A stretch of 28,100 nucleotides of DNA from the IMG/VR virus record IMGVR_UViG_3300024258_000097, positions 1 through 28,100 of that record; one strand, written 5' to 3'. Below the pieces are notes generated by a model. That model was not told the origin of the DNA and ran no database searches. It was given only the letters and a program-made list of their open reading frames with translations. Made by a program: the position numbers and the translations under genes. Of the stretch, positions 5,884-14,442 are shown in pieces; position 1 is the first letter of the stretch; the number at the start of each line of letters is the position of its first letter. The DNA comes from a virus.

Positions 5884-7226
5884 TGAGTAATAAGGGTTAC
5901 AGATTCGCTGGTGATGTAGAGATAAAAAGTATAAATCTTGTACTGAGTGATGGAAGAAGTCTAGATATTTCTGATATGATATTAGAGGTTAATATTTACC
6001 AGAACATGTTCGAACATTATTTAAGAGGTAACTTTGTTGTTGAGGATGCACTTAATCTTAATAATATTATAAAGGGTAATAAAGAAGCAGGTATTGCTGG
6101 TGGTTTTAATGGTGGTGAATATATAATTATTTCTTATAGGGAAAGGACTGATCCAGGATATAAAGGAATCGCATACAAACAACACATGTTTGCTTTATAT
6201 GAAACAAGCAATAGAAGAAGAATCAGCGAATTTAATGAGTCTTATATGTTGTCTGGAATTAGTGCTGAAGCATATCAAACTATTCCTCAAAAGATTAACA
6301 AAGCATATGGAAGAGGTAGTGGCAGTACAATATCCAAAATGATTAAGTCTATTGTTGATGAATATGTTTTGACAAATGATATAAAAACGATTTATCGTTC
6401 TGCCAGAATCAATAAGAGTCTTGATATTGATGAGACTTCTGGATTACACAAATATATTATCCCGTCATTGTCAATTGACGGAAGTATCAACTTTCTGGCA
6501 AATGAAGCAAACTCTATTGACCATTATCCATACTACATTTTCTTTGAGGATAGTAGTGGATTTAAGTTTAAGAATGTTCCTCAAATGATAGCAGATGCTC
6601 CTATTGATTTTACCTACACATACTTTATGTCTAATGTGGGTGAGAGCGATACTAAAGAGGGTGTTGTGCAGGATGACCAATATAAAATTATATCATATGA
6701 TATATTGAAAGATGATAATATCTTATCAAATGTTAAGGGTGGTTTATTCAAAGCAAAGACTATTAATCTAGATATACTTAAAAAGAATAAGAAAGAAGTT
6801 ATATTTGATTATAATAAAGAATCTGATAATTTTCAAACGGTTAGTGATGGTAAGTTTGCTGTAGAGGTTGTGGGTGATCCAGTTATCAATTTAATATCTT
6901 CTAGAACGGGTCACGACAACGATGTATTGTTTCAAAAAGAAACAGCATTACCAAAAAAGACAAACACAACCCTCAATAGAAAGTTGTCATATGGTAAACA
7001 ATTATTTAATAAAATTATTCAAGTATCAATTCCAGGAAATTCATCAATCAACGTTGGTGGGTTAATCGATTTAGAATTCTTTATACATAATAATATAGGA
7101 ACAGATAAAGGGAATCTAGATAAATCGTTATCAGGACAATACCTAATAACAAAAGTAAGACAAAAAATAACTAATGACGTATTTACCACAATATTAGAAT
7201 GCGCAAGAACAACTAATTCATTATAA
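5883..7226 (+). CDS. 27: gp27-like baseplate hub subunit
   Basis: The 447-residue product has the gp27 pattern: an N-terminal beta domain with MILEVNIYQNMFEHYLRGNF (about residues 32-51), GGEYIIISY, then a middle domain, and near the C-terminus a second OB-like half with VSIPGNSSINVGGLIDL and GQYLITKVRQKI. T4 gp27 (391 residues) forms the trimeric torus on which gp5 sits; the order here (gp27, small gene, gp5) fits. Similarity to T4 is in the pattern rather than in long identities, so the name is an inference from motifs and position. It overlaps the gp53 stop by one base. Confidence 0.65.
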   Translation: MSNKGYRFAGDVEIKSINLVLSDGRSLDISDMILEVNIYQNMFEHYLRGNFVVEDALNLNNIIKGNKEAGIAGGFNGGEYIIISYRERTDPGYKGIAYKQHMFALYETSNRRRISEFNESYMLSGISAEAYQTIPQKINKAYGRGSGSTISKMIKSIVDEYVLTNDIKTIYRSARINKSLDIDETSGLHKYIIPSLSIDGSINFLANEANSIDHYPYYIFFEDSSGFKFKNVPQMIADAPIDFTYTYFMSNVGESDTKEGVVQDDQYKIISYDILKDDNILSNVKGGLFKAKTINLDILKKNKKEVIFDYNKESDNFQTVSDGKFAVEVVGDPVINLISSRTGHDNDVLFQKETALPKKTNTTLNRKLSYGKQLFNKIIQVSIPGNSSINVGGLIDLEFFIHNNIGTDKGNLDKSLSGQYLITKVRQKITNDVFTTILECARTTNSL

Positions 7227-7236
7227 GGAGCATATT

Positions 7237-7425
7237 ATGCCATTACCAGGATCGAACAGAAACCCAGTGTTTCTACAAGAAATAAAAGAACCAACTCACG
7301 AAACACCTGACCTTAACAGTATGACTAAGAAGCAGTTACAAGACTATGCTGAAGGTTTAGGTTTAGATTTAAGTAAAAAATTAAATAAGAATGCTTTATT
7401 GATGGAGATCGTAGGAGCACTTTAA
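7237..7425 (+). CDS. 62-residue protein with SAP/Rho-N-like helical motif, between hub and spike genes
   Basis: The gene has a strong ribosome binding site (AAGGAG, 8 bases before ATG) and its stop TAA directly abuts the gp5-like ATG. The product has a Pro/Asn-rich start and then MTKKQLQDYAEGLGLDLSKK, a helix-turn-helix pattern like SAP, LEM or Rho N-terminal motifs. Similar short helical domains occur in phage structural proteins such as lambda FI. I do not recognise a specific family. Its place between gp27 and gp5 suggests a part in hub assembly, but that is only inference. Confidence 0.75.
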   Translation: MPLPGSNRNPVFLQEIKEPTHETPDLNSMTKKQLQDYAEGLGLDLSKKLNKNALLMEIVGAL

Positions 7426-8322
7426 ATGCGTAACTTTATAGGTAGGAATGGATTCACTTGGTTCGTTGGTGTTGTTGAAGACCGTAACGATCCCATAGAA
7501 CTTGGTCGTGTACGTGTTCGTTGTTTCGGATGGCACACTGACGACAAGGGTGCGATTCCTACTGATTCTCTCCCTTGGGCAGTAATGATTAATAGTATCG
7601 ATTCTGCTTCAGTAAGTGGAGTTGGTAAATCCCCGACAGGTATTGTTGAGGGTAGTTGGGTGTTCGGATTCTTTATGGATGGTGACCGTGCTCAAGAACC
7701 TGCCATTATGGGTACTATCGCCAGTATGCCTTCTGACAAGTCCAACAGTGCGTTTGGTTTCAACGATCCTACCGAAAAATTCCCGAGATATACTAATGAG
7801 AGTGATGTAAACAAATTAGCACGTGGAGAGAACACAAGGACTCATACACCTGACACAGTTATCGGGGAACCTGCTGACCCATACAAAGCAAAGTATCCAT
7901 ACAACCATGTGTACGAATCAGAGTCTGGTCACACTAAAGAATATGATGATACTGAAGGTGCTGAACGTATTAAAGAAAGACATAAGACTGGAACGTTTTA
8001 TGAGATACATCCAGATGGGACTAAAGTAGAACATATTGTTAAAGATAATTATGAGGTGATTGCTGGTAATGATAGTATCCACGTCAAAGGTGATGTAAAA
8101 ATATTCATTGATAAAAATACAAATGTTACTATCGGTGGCAATTTAACTGCAGCAGTTGGTGGTAATATAAACGTTACTGCTGGTGGTAGTGCCACTGTTA
8201 CAACTGGAAGTTCTATGACATTGAATAGTGGTGGAAATTTCTCTGCTAAAATTGGTGGGTCTTGCCAAATGATAAGTTCTGGTCCAATGCGATTTATAGC
8301 ACCAACAATAGATATAAACTAA
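7426..8322 (+). CDS. 5: gp5-like central spike without the lysozyme domain
   Basis: The 298-residue product has an N-terminal OB-fold domain of gp5/VgrG type (residues about 8-125: GVVEDRNDPIELGRVRVRCFG, LPWAVMI, GSWVFGFFMDGD, PAIMGTIA). The C-terminal part (about 210-298) is a run of short beta repeats with V-x-G/GG spacing (NVTIGGNLTAAVGGNINVTA), expected for the trimeric beta-helix needle. T4 gp5 has 575 residues with a lysozyme domain in between; here only about 85 residues of linker stand in its place. The spike should pierce the outer membrane but not cut cell wall by itself. A TAGGAG ribosome binding site precedes the ATG. The stop overlaps the PAAR start. Confidence 0.82.
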   Translation: MRNFIGRNGFTWFVGVVEDRNDPIELGRVRVRCFGWHTDDKGAIPTDSLPWAVMINSIDSASVSGVGKSPTGIVEGSWVFGFFMDGDRAQEPAIMGTIASMPSDKSNSAFGFNDPTEKFPRYTNESDVNKLARGENTRTHTPDTVIGEPADPYKAKYPYNHVYESESGHTKEYDDTEGAERIKERHKTGTFYEIHPDGTKVEHIVKDNYEVIAGNDSIHVKGDVKIFIDKNTNVTIGGNLTAAVGGNINVTAGGSATVTTGSSMTLNSGGNFSAKIGGSCQMISSGPMRFIAPTIDIN

Positions 8323-8621
8323 TGCCAAATGCTTGCAGACATGGTGATGGATTATATACTGGTCACGGTTGTAGTCCGACTTCAACTGTTATTGCTACTC
8401 AAGGCAGAGTAAGAATTAATAAAAGACCTGCCGCAAGAATGAATGACCCAGTCGCACCACACACAATATTAGTTGGAATATATTGTGTTCCTCATAGTGC
8501 TAGAGTTAATAGAGGTTCTAGATCTGTTAGGATTAATGGAATACCTGCAGCAAGAGTTGGCGATTCGGCAGACTTTGGAGCAATGGCACAAGGTTCAACT
8601 AATGTCAGAATTGGTGGTTAA
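8322..8621 (+). CDS. 5.4: PAAR-domain spike tip (gp5.4-like)
   Basis: The start is set at 8322, where ATG overlaps the gp5-like stop (TAATG). A longer in-frame ATG at 8262 lies inside the spike gene and would add 20 residues foreign to the family. The 99-residue product has two PAAR motifs (residues 36-39 and 75-78) and Cys/His residues (Cys5, His7, His15, Cys17, His47, Cys55, His58), some of which could bind the metal at the cone tip. T4 gp5.4 has 97 residues. The protein sharpens the end of the gp5 needle; the adjacent genes make the pair. Confidence 0.9.
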   Translation: MPNACRHGDGLYTGHGCSPTSTVIATQGRVRINKRPAARMNDPVAPHTILVGIYCVPHSARVNRGSRSVRINGIPAARVGDSADFGAMAQGSTNVRIGG

Positions 8622-8626
8622 ACACT

Positions 8627-8634
8627 TATAAATA
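8627..8634 (+). promoter_or_regulatory. Late promoter (TATAAATA)
   Basis: Exact TATAAATA, six bases after the PAAR stop. The predicted transcript start near 8640 gives a leader of about 33 bases to the histone-like gene, with AAGGA as ribosome binding site at 8661-8665. It should drive the histone-like, gp25, endonuclease, gp6-gp7-gp8 segment. Confidence 0.75.
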
Positions 8635-8672
8635 TATTAATAATAATTTTTAAATAATAGAAGGAAAATGAA

Positions 8673-8846
8673 ATGAATAATCATGACAACATAGTAAACT
8701 TATTTGACACTTACAAAGCAGAGAATGAGAAGTTTGAAAACGGAAACAAATCTGCAGGTACACGTGCTCGCAAGGCACTATCTGAGATTACTAAGATTTG
8801 TAAAGAACGTAGAAAAGAAATACAAGAATCAAAAAATAATGCCTAA
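8673..8846 (+). CDS. Small histone H1/Hc1-like basic protein (57 residues)
   Basis: An ATG at 8673 has an AAGGA site eight bases upstream; an earlier ATG at 8668 stops after two codons. The product reads MNNHDNIVNLFDTYKAENEK, then FENGNKSAGTRARKALSEI and a basic helix to the end. The GNKSAGTRARKAL stretch resembles the N-terminal domain of chlamydial and Bacteroidetes Hc1-type histone-like proteins, and similar short proteins occur in marine T4-like phages. Its role is not known to me; DNA or RNA binding in the virion or the late-infected cell is plausible. Its stop overlaps the gp25 start (TAATG). Confidence 0.8.
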   Translation: MNNHDNIVNLFDTYKAENEKFENGNKSAGTRARKALSEITKICKERRKEIQESKNNA

Positions 8847-9235
8847 TGCCTAAACAAGAAATATTCAGTGACTTAGATTTATCATTTATCGCACACCCGA
8901 TTACGGGTAACGTGGGTAGAAAGACTAACAGAGAATCCGTAAGACAATCTGTTAAGTCATTAATCTTAACTGATTATTTCGAACGTCCATTTAAGTCAGA
9001 CATTGGATGTAGTATTCGGTATTTCTTATTTGAATTGTTTACACCACCTGTTAAACAGCAGATGGAAAGGGCAATTAAAGAAGTAATTAAAAACTATGAA
9101 CCTCGGGCAGATGTGTTCGAGGTTTTGGTAGAAGAAAGACCAGAAGTAAATGCATTGACAGTGTCAGTAGCATTTATGATATTAAACGATCCTGACCCAG
9201 TTATCCTGGATGTCATACTAGAAAGAGTTCGCTAG
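8846..9235 (+). CDS. 25: gp25 baseplate wedge protein (GPW/gp25 family)
   Basis: The 129-residue product is a typical gp25: NRESVRQSVKSLILTDYFER with the RPF segment, GCSIRYFLFEL, and the conserved EPR motif at residues 85-87 (YEPRADVFEV). T4 gp25 has 132 residues. It seeds sheath polymerisation by mimicking the sheath handshake, and contacts gp6 and gp53 in the wedge core. It starts in a TAATG overlap with the histone-like gene. Although the family has been called lysozyme-like, no catalytic residues are evident. Confidence 0.93.
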   Translation: MPKQEIFSDLDLSFIAHPITGNVGRKTNRESVRQSVKSLILTDYFERPFKSDIGCSIRYFLFELFTPPVKQQMERAIKEVIKNYEPRADVFEVLVEERPEVNALTVSVAFMILNDPDPVILDVILERVR

Positions 9236-9239
9236 AATT

Positions 9240-9848
9240 ATGGAAAATACTGGGTTTGTTTATATTTGGAGAGATAGAAAACATAATAGATACTATATTG
9301 GGTGTCATTGGGGATTTGAAGATGATGGTTATGTTTGTAGTTCAAGATGGATGAAATCTGCATATAAAAGAAGGCCTGAAGATTTTAAAAGAAAAATATT
9401 GAAATCAGAAATATCATCAAAAAAGATGATGATTGAAGAAGAAACTAAATGGTTGAGTTTAATACAACCAGACGAAATAAAAACTAAATATTACAACTTA
9501 GTAACACATCAATGGCATTGGTCTGGAAAGGATAATAGTTTAACCGTAAGAGAGAAAATAAGTAAGACTCAACAAGGAAGAACCCTCACTGAAGAGCACA
9601 AAGCAAATATTAAAAAATCTATGAAAGGTGTGATACAAAGAAGGGTTTGGACTAAAGAGCAAAAAACAGCAAAATCGGTTGAACAGACAGGAAGAAAGAG
9701 AACGGTTGAACACATAGAAAATTTAAAGGATTCCCTTAAAGGACTGAAACGAAAAATTGTTGAATGTACACACTGCGGGCAACTGGGTGGTGCGAATGGG
9801 ATGTCAAGATGGCATTTCGATAACTGCAAATTAAAAGGAAATGAGTAA
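9240..9848 (+). CDS. Free-standing GIY-YIG homing endonuclease with NUMOD3-like repeats
   Basis: The 202-residue product has the GIY-YIG core as GFVYIW (residues 5-10) and YYIG (18-21), with Arg36 and the Glu cluster 66-68 as candidate catalytic residues. The middle (about 103-170) is basic with KTQQGRTLTEEHKANIKKSM and a second similar unit, like NUMOD3 DNA-binding motifs. The C-terminus has a possible zinc finger, Cys176-x2-Cys179 with His192 and Cys196. It lies between gp25 and gp6, four bases after the gp25 stop, and its own stop overlaps the gp6 ATG. This is a mobile gene of the T4 Seg type that spreads by cutting genomes lacking it, not a structural gene. The reading frame looks intact. 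Confidence 0.9.
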   Translation: MENTGFVYIWRDRKHNRYYIGCHWGFEDDGYVCSSRWMKSAYKRRPEDFKRKILKSEISSKKMMIEEETKWLSLIQPDEIKTKYYNLVTHQWHWSGKDNSLTVREKISKTQQGRTLTEEHKANIKKSMKGVIQRRVWTKEQKTAKSVEQTGRKRTVEHIENLKDSLKGLKRKIVECTHCGQLGGANGMSRWHFDNCKLKGNE

Positions 9849-11614
9849 TGGCAACTGCAAATACATACTTACAAGTAAGTGAACTCGACTTTGATGATAT
9901 TAGAAAGAACCTAAAAAGTTATCTAAGCACACAAAATCAATTTAAAGATTATAATTTCGAGGGATCTGCTATGGCAGTTCTACTTGACGTTCTTGCTTAC
10001 AATACACATTATAATGCATATTACTTAAATATGGTTGCTAATGAGATGTTCTTAGATACCGCACAACAAAGAGATTCAGTTGTATCAAGAGCAAAGGAAC
10101 TGGGATATTTACCAGTATCAGCAATCGGTGCGAGTGCAAATGTTACAGTTGCATTTAGTGGCATTGCTAACACTGTGTCCCAATTCACTATTCCGAAGAA
10201 CTCTAAGTTCTCAACTACGATTGATGATATAACTTATACCTACGTTACACCAGAAGCAAGTGTGGTTCTTAACTCTGCTAATACCTTTTCTAAAGCAATT
10301 ACGATTAAAGAGGGAATTCCTTTAACTCATAAGTTCACAGTAAATACAAGCAATCCTATAAGATATATTTTACCAAATAATAATATTGATACTTCTAGTA
10401 TTACGGTGAGTGTTCAGGAATCTTCATCTGATACAACCACGACTGAATTTACAAGAGCAACTAATATCAAACAAGTGTATTCTACTTCACCTGTATTCTT
10501 TTTAGAAGAGTCTGCCGATGAAAAATATGAAATTTTATTTGGTCAAGGTGCACTTGGTAAGTCGTTAAAAAATAATAACATTGTAATTGTAGACTACTTA
10601 GTATGTAATGCTAATAAAACAAACAGTGCTAATGTATTCTCAGTAGATAGTTTAAGCATTGGTGTTAGTTATACAAGTGCTGTTATTACTACTAACGTCG
10701 ATTCACTTGGTGGTAGGTCTTCAGAGTCTATCGAAAGTATTAAGTTTAACGCACCAAGAAACTATCAAACACAAAACCGTGCTGTTGTGGATAATGACTA
10801 CCAAAGAATTCTTTTAACGGAGAATGCTGATTTACAATCAGTGATTGCCTTCGGTGGTGAAAATGCAACACCTGCTGTTTATGGTAAAGTTTATATTGCT
10901 GTTAAACCGTATGGTGAAAACTACGCAACAACTAATAGAAAGTCTCAAATTAAAGATTCTATTGCTGACAGAACTCCATTGGGTATCGATCCAGTTATCA
11001 TTAACCCAGAATATATCTATATTGTTCCTTCAATCACAACGTATTACGATAAGACTTCTACTACAGTTTCTGAGTCACAAATTCAATCTGATATAAGAGC
11101 AGCCACTTTAGCATATTCATCAAATAATCTTGAAAGGTTTAATAATAAACTAAGATACTCTAAATTCATTCGTTCTTTAGATAATATTACAACTGGTTCT
11201 ATTTTAAACAATGATGTGAGTATTAGTCTTGAGAAAAGGGTTGTTCCTAATATCAGCAAGTCTGAAAGGTTATTATTAAATTTCAATAATAAGATTAGAA
11301 AGGGTACACTGAGTTCAACTGAATTTACTTATCAAAATTTTCCTGCATATTTAGATGATGATAGTTTGGGTAATGTGAATATATACCGTTACAATGAAGC
11401 AAAGGTTAAAACTAATATTATTGCTAATGCTGGAACAGTTGATTATGATACTGGTCAGGTTGAAGTTAATGCCTTCGCACCAACTGCGTTTGCAGATACT
11501 CAATTGAAAGTTTCGATGACTCCAGATAGGTTTGATGTCATTCCAGTAAGGGAACAAATTCTAATTATGGACTCAGAAAATGGTGGTGTCACGATTACGG
11601 GTGAAACTACTTAA
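9848..11614 (+). CDS. 6: gp6 baseplate wedge protein
   Basis: The 588-residue product starts with the well-conserved gp6 N-terminus: LQVSELDFDDIRKNLKSYL, FEGSAMAVLLDVLAYNTHYN, LDTAQQRDSVVSRAKELGY. T4 gp6 has 660 residues. The middle carries the baseplate J-like part, including a PRNYQTQNRAVVDNDYQRIL segment near residue 300 and YGKVYIAVKPYG. gp6 dimers form the continuous inner ring of the baseplate and hold gp7 and gp53. Its ATG overlaps the endonuclease stop, and its stop overlaps the gp7-like ATG. Confidence 0.92.
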   Translation: MATANTYLQVSELDFDDIRKNLKSYLSTQNQFKDYNFEGSAMAVLLDVLAYNTHYNAYYLNMVANEMFLDTAQQRDSVVSRAKELGYLPVSAIGASANVTVAFSGIANTVSQFTIPKNSKFSTTIDDITYTYVTPEASVVLNSANTFSKAITIKEGIPLTHKFTVNTSNPIRYILPNNNIDTSSITVSVQESSSDTTTTEFTRATNIKQVYSTSPVFFLEESADEKYEILFGQGALGKSLKNNNIVIVDYLVCNANKTNSANVFSVDSLSIGVSYTSAVITTNVDSLGGRSSESIESIKFNAPRNYQTQNRAVVDNDYQRILLTENADLQSVIAFGGENATPAVYGKVYIAVKPYGENYATTNRKSQIKDSIADRTPLGIDPVIINPEYIYIVPSITTYYDKTSTTVSESQIQSDIRAATLAYSSNNLERFNNKLRYSKFIRSLDNITTGSILNNDVSISLEKRVVPNISKSERLLLNFNNKIRKGTLSSTEFTYQNFPAYLDDDSLGNVNIYRYNEAKVKTNIIANAGTVDYDTGQVEVNAFAPTAFADTQLKVSMTPDRFDVIPVREQILIMDSENGGVTITGETT

Positions 11615-14442
11615 TGAGTGTACCAAATAAAATATCCACTCTTGTAAAGAATCAATTCCCCGACTTCTATAAGGAAGACGGTGAAAACTTTCTTGCGTTC
11701 ATAGAAGCATATTATGAATATATGGAGCAGTCTGGCAAATTAACAGGCGGCATTCAAAACCTACAAGACTATCGGAATATTGATACTACTCTTGATGAGT
11801 ATATAGAATACTTTAGAAGGGATTTCCTCCCATCAATTCCTATTGATGTTCAAGCAGATAAGTCGTTGATGGTTAAATACATCAAGTTCTTCAATAACTC
11901 TAGAGGAACACTTGCTTCTTATAAGTTATTATTCAGAGCAATCTATAATGAAGACATTGATGTTGATTATCCTGCTGAACATATATTAAAAGTATCAGAG
12001 TCTGATTGGAGAATTGATAGATATCTTGTAACTGATTACAATACAAAGAATTATACATTCATTGGTAAGAGTATTATCGGTTCTGACTCAAGAGCAACTG
12101 CACTCGTTGAGAACGTTGTACGAAGAACTATTCGTGGTCGTGACTTAATGCAGATCTACTTATCAAATATCGTAGGAACGTTCGGTCACTTAGAACCAAT
12201 CAGACTAGTAACTGACACAAATAGCACTGGATTCATTCCAAATATTGAAGCAGGTATTAATAAGGTAACTGTGGACTCTGCTGGTGGTGAGTATGCAATT
12301 GGTGACATCATTAAACTCGAATCTAATATTATTGGCGACTTTGCTAAGGTAGTTGTGACTTCTGTATCAGACTTTGCTGGTGCCTTGACATTTACTATTG
12401 CTGATGGTGGTTCTGGTTATAGAGGTTCAACTGTATCTCCTGGATCTAAAATAACATTCTCAACTGTTACTAGATCTTCTGATGCATCATTCGTAATCGA
12501 ACCAAGCGACATCGTGGATACGAATACCCTGTTAATGATTAACAGCAACCTATTTGTAGATTCTAATATCTTTGGAACTAAAGCACCCCTTATTGTTAAT
12601 GCAGATGGTGTTAGTCGGTTGATGTCTGATTACTCTAATACTATTTTGTCTAGTCCAGATTTTGGATTCCCCGAGACAGTTGTATTCACACCGAACCAAA
12701 GTTTTAGAGATAATGCAAATGCTGTAATTGGTATTGCCAATACTAGAACAATTTCAGTTGGGCAATCTATATACGGTGCGACATCTGGTGCTAATGGCAT
12801 TGTTAAAGAAATCGTCAGTTCTGCTGCAAACAGTGGTGTATTTAGGGTAGACACATATAAGAATTTCACTACGACAGAAGTAGTTAAGGTTGGTACATCT
12901 GCTGGTTCTGCTGTTGGTAATGTAGTATCATTCTCTTCAAATACTATTGGGCACCATATCTTATCAGTCGGTAATGTGGTTGGACAAACAATATCTACTG
13001 GTGATGAATTGGTAGGTAGAACATCTGGAGCATTTGGTGTTGTTAAAAAGGTTGTGGTGGATACTGCTAATGGTTATGTACAAGGTGTTGGTGGTGCTGA
13101 CGACAGAAACTTAGTTGTATGTCAAGTAACTGCAAATACAACTGCCAATTTAACTAGTCAATTTTCAACTGGTCCAATGAAAGCATTTATTGCTAATGAA
13201 AGTTTAAGACTGGTTGGTGCCAATACGACTATCGGTAATGTTTCTATAACTACATCTAATTCTCAAATTGAAAACATCTATACTAAATTAGAAGATTCGT
13301 TTATATTTCAAGCACATTCTTCAGGAACGATCGCCGAATTGTCGTTAGTGAATGGTGGTCGTGGGTATTATACTCCACCAAATATTGACGTGGTTGATCA
13401 TGATATCAAATCGATGAATATTGGTGAGTCATATATTACAATTCAATCAGATAACGTAAACTGGGGAACAGGCAATTCATTCTTCACAATTCTTACGTCT
13501 GATGATAGGATAACACAAACGTCAAGTAGTGCGGGTGGTTACATTGTTGGTGGTGCAGGAGCAGGATTACCGATTGCTGTTGACCAATATGCTAACGGAA
13601 CATACGAATCTGTTGTTAGGGTGTGGGAAGACATGGGTAATAGGAAATTAGGAAAACTATTTTCTAATAATGCAACACTCATAGTTAAAACTTATTCTGG
13701 TTCATATATTCCTGGATATACTGATGACACAAGAACGGTAGAAAACACTGGTTCAGCTAAGATTGTTAAAATTGTGGACGAAGGTGTATTAGGAACTAAT
13801 GCGAATATTAATGCTAACGTTGGTGCGAACGGTGCTATTTCTTCAATAAGAATTTTAGATTCTGGATTCTCATACAAAGATGGTGAGAGTGTTACAATTG
13901 CTTCTTCTGGTAGGGCATTATCAACTCCAGGTGTTGGAACTATTTCGTTAAGAGGTGATGCTAATTCAGAAGGATACTATGCTACGAGTAAAGGACATTT
14001 GTCATCTAAACGTGGTTATTTGCAAGACGGTGAATATTATCAAGAATTCTCATATGAAATTATCTCACCACTATCATTAAACAAATATAAAGAAGTTGCT
14101 CTTCAATTAGTACATCCTGCTGGTCAAAGATTATATGGTAAGTACAGTGTTCAGAGTAATGTTGCCTTAGACATGGTGGTGACTTCTGATAATACCAAAC
14201 AATTAAAATCAAATGGTACTATCGCAGTTACCAACAACGCATTCGGTGTAGTAGGAACTGGGACTCAATTAAATTCAAGTTACGCAAATGGTGATACGTT
14301 AATTATTGAATATGGCAACAAACAATTCTATTCAACTGTTATAAATATAATATCGAGTAATACATCAGCAAATCTTAAATTTGCTTGGACTAAAGATACA
14401 CTTTCAAGTGCTAATGTTTACTATAAATCCGGAACAATATAA
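11614..14442 (+). CDS. 7: gp7-like baseplate wedge protein with the core module at its N-terminus
   Basis: The 942-residue product begins with a module matching, by pattern, the region near the C-terminal part of T4 gp7: FPDFYKEDGENFLAFIEAYY, then a long spacer and NNSRGTLASYKLLFRAIYNE (about residues 93-112). In T4 the equivalent motif reads SNFEAFCEAYIQYL and then TKGIEASYKFLFKVLYNE. The remainder is beta-rich with recurring GATSGANGIVKEI, GRTSGAFGVVKKV and GGSGYRGS-type units, unrelated by eye to the N-terminal domains of T4 gp7 (1032 residues). The position directly between gp6 and gp8 is that of gene 7. The role would be wedge assembly at the junction of gp6, gp8 and peripheral parts. 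It overlaps its neighbours by one base on each side. Confidence 0.75.
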   Translation: MSVPNKISTLVKNQFPDFYKEDGENFLAFIEAYYEYMEQSGKLTGGIQNLQDYRNIDTTLDEYIEYFRRDFLPSIPIDVQADKSLMVKYIKFFNNSRGTLASYKLLFRAIYNEDIDVDYPAEHILKVSESDWRIDRYLVTDYNTKNYTFIGKSIIGSDSRATALVENVVRRTIRGRDLMQIYLSNIVGTFGHLEPIRLVTDTNSTGFIPNIEAGINKVTVDSAGGEYAIGDIIKLESNIIGDFAKVVVTSVSDFAGALTFTIADGGSGYRGSTVSPGSKITFSTVTRSSDASFVIEPSDIVDTNTLLMINSNLFVDSNIFGTKAPLIVNADGVSRLMSDYSNTILSSPDFGFPETVVFTPNQSFRDNANAVIGIANTRTISVGQSIYGATSGANGIVKEIVSSAANSGVFRVDTYKNFTTTEVVKVGTSAGSAVGNVVSFSSNTIGHHILSVGNVVGQTISTGDELVGRTSGAFGVVKKVVVDTANGYVQGVGGADDRNLVVCQVTANTTANLTSQFSTGPMKAFIANESLRLVGANTTIGNVSITTSNSQIENIYTKLEDSFIFQAHSSGTIAELSLVNGGRGYYTPPNIDVVDHDIKSMNIGESYITIQSDNVNWGTGNSFFTILTSDDRITQTSSSAGGYIVGGAGAGLPIAVDQYANGTYESVVRVWEDMGNRKLGKLFSNNATLIVKTYSGSYIPGYTDDTRTVENTGSAKIVKIVDEGVLGTNANINANVGANGAISSIRILDSGFSYKDGESVTIASSGRALSTPGVGTISLRGDANSEGYYATSKGHLSSKRGYLQDGEYYQEFSYEIISPLSLNKYKEVALQLVHPAGQRLYGKYSVQSNVALDMVVTSDNTKQLKSNGTIAVTNNAFGVVGTGTQLNSSYANGDTLIIEYGNKQFYSTVINIISSNTSANLKFAWTKDTLSSANVYYKSGTI
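14340..14347 (+). promoter_or_regulatory. Possible internal late promoter (TATAAATA) upstream of gp8
   Basis: Exact TATAAATA inside the end of the gp7-like gene, about 94 bases before the gp8 start. In AT-rich coding sequence the match could be chance. Confidence 0.35.

Noticed and set aside
8262-8321. Longer in-frame start for the PAAR gene inside the spike gene
   Set aside because: The extra 20 residues do not fit the family, whereas the ATG at 8322 overlaps the spike stop in the TAATG form used throughout the operon and gives 99 residues, as in T4 gp5.4.
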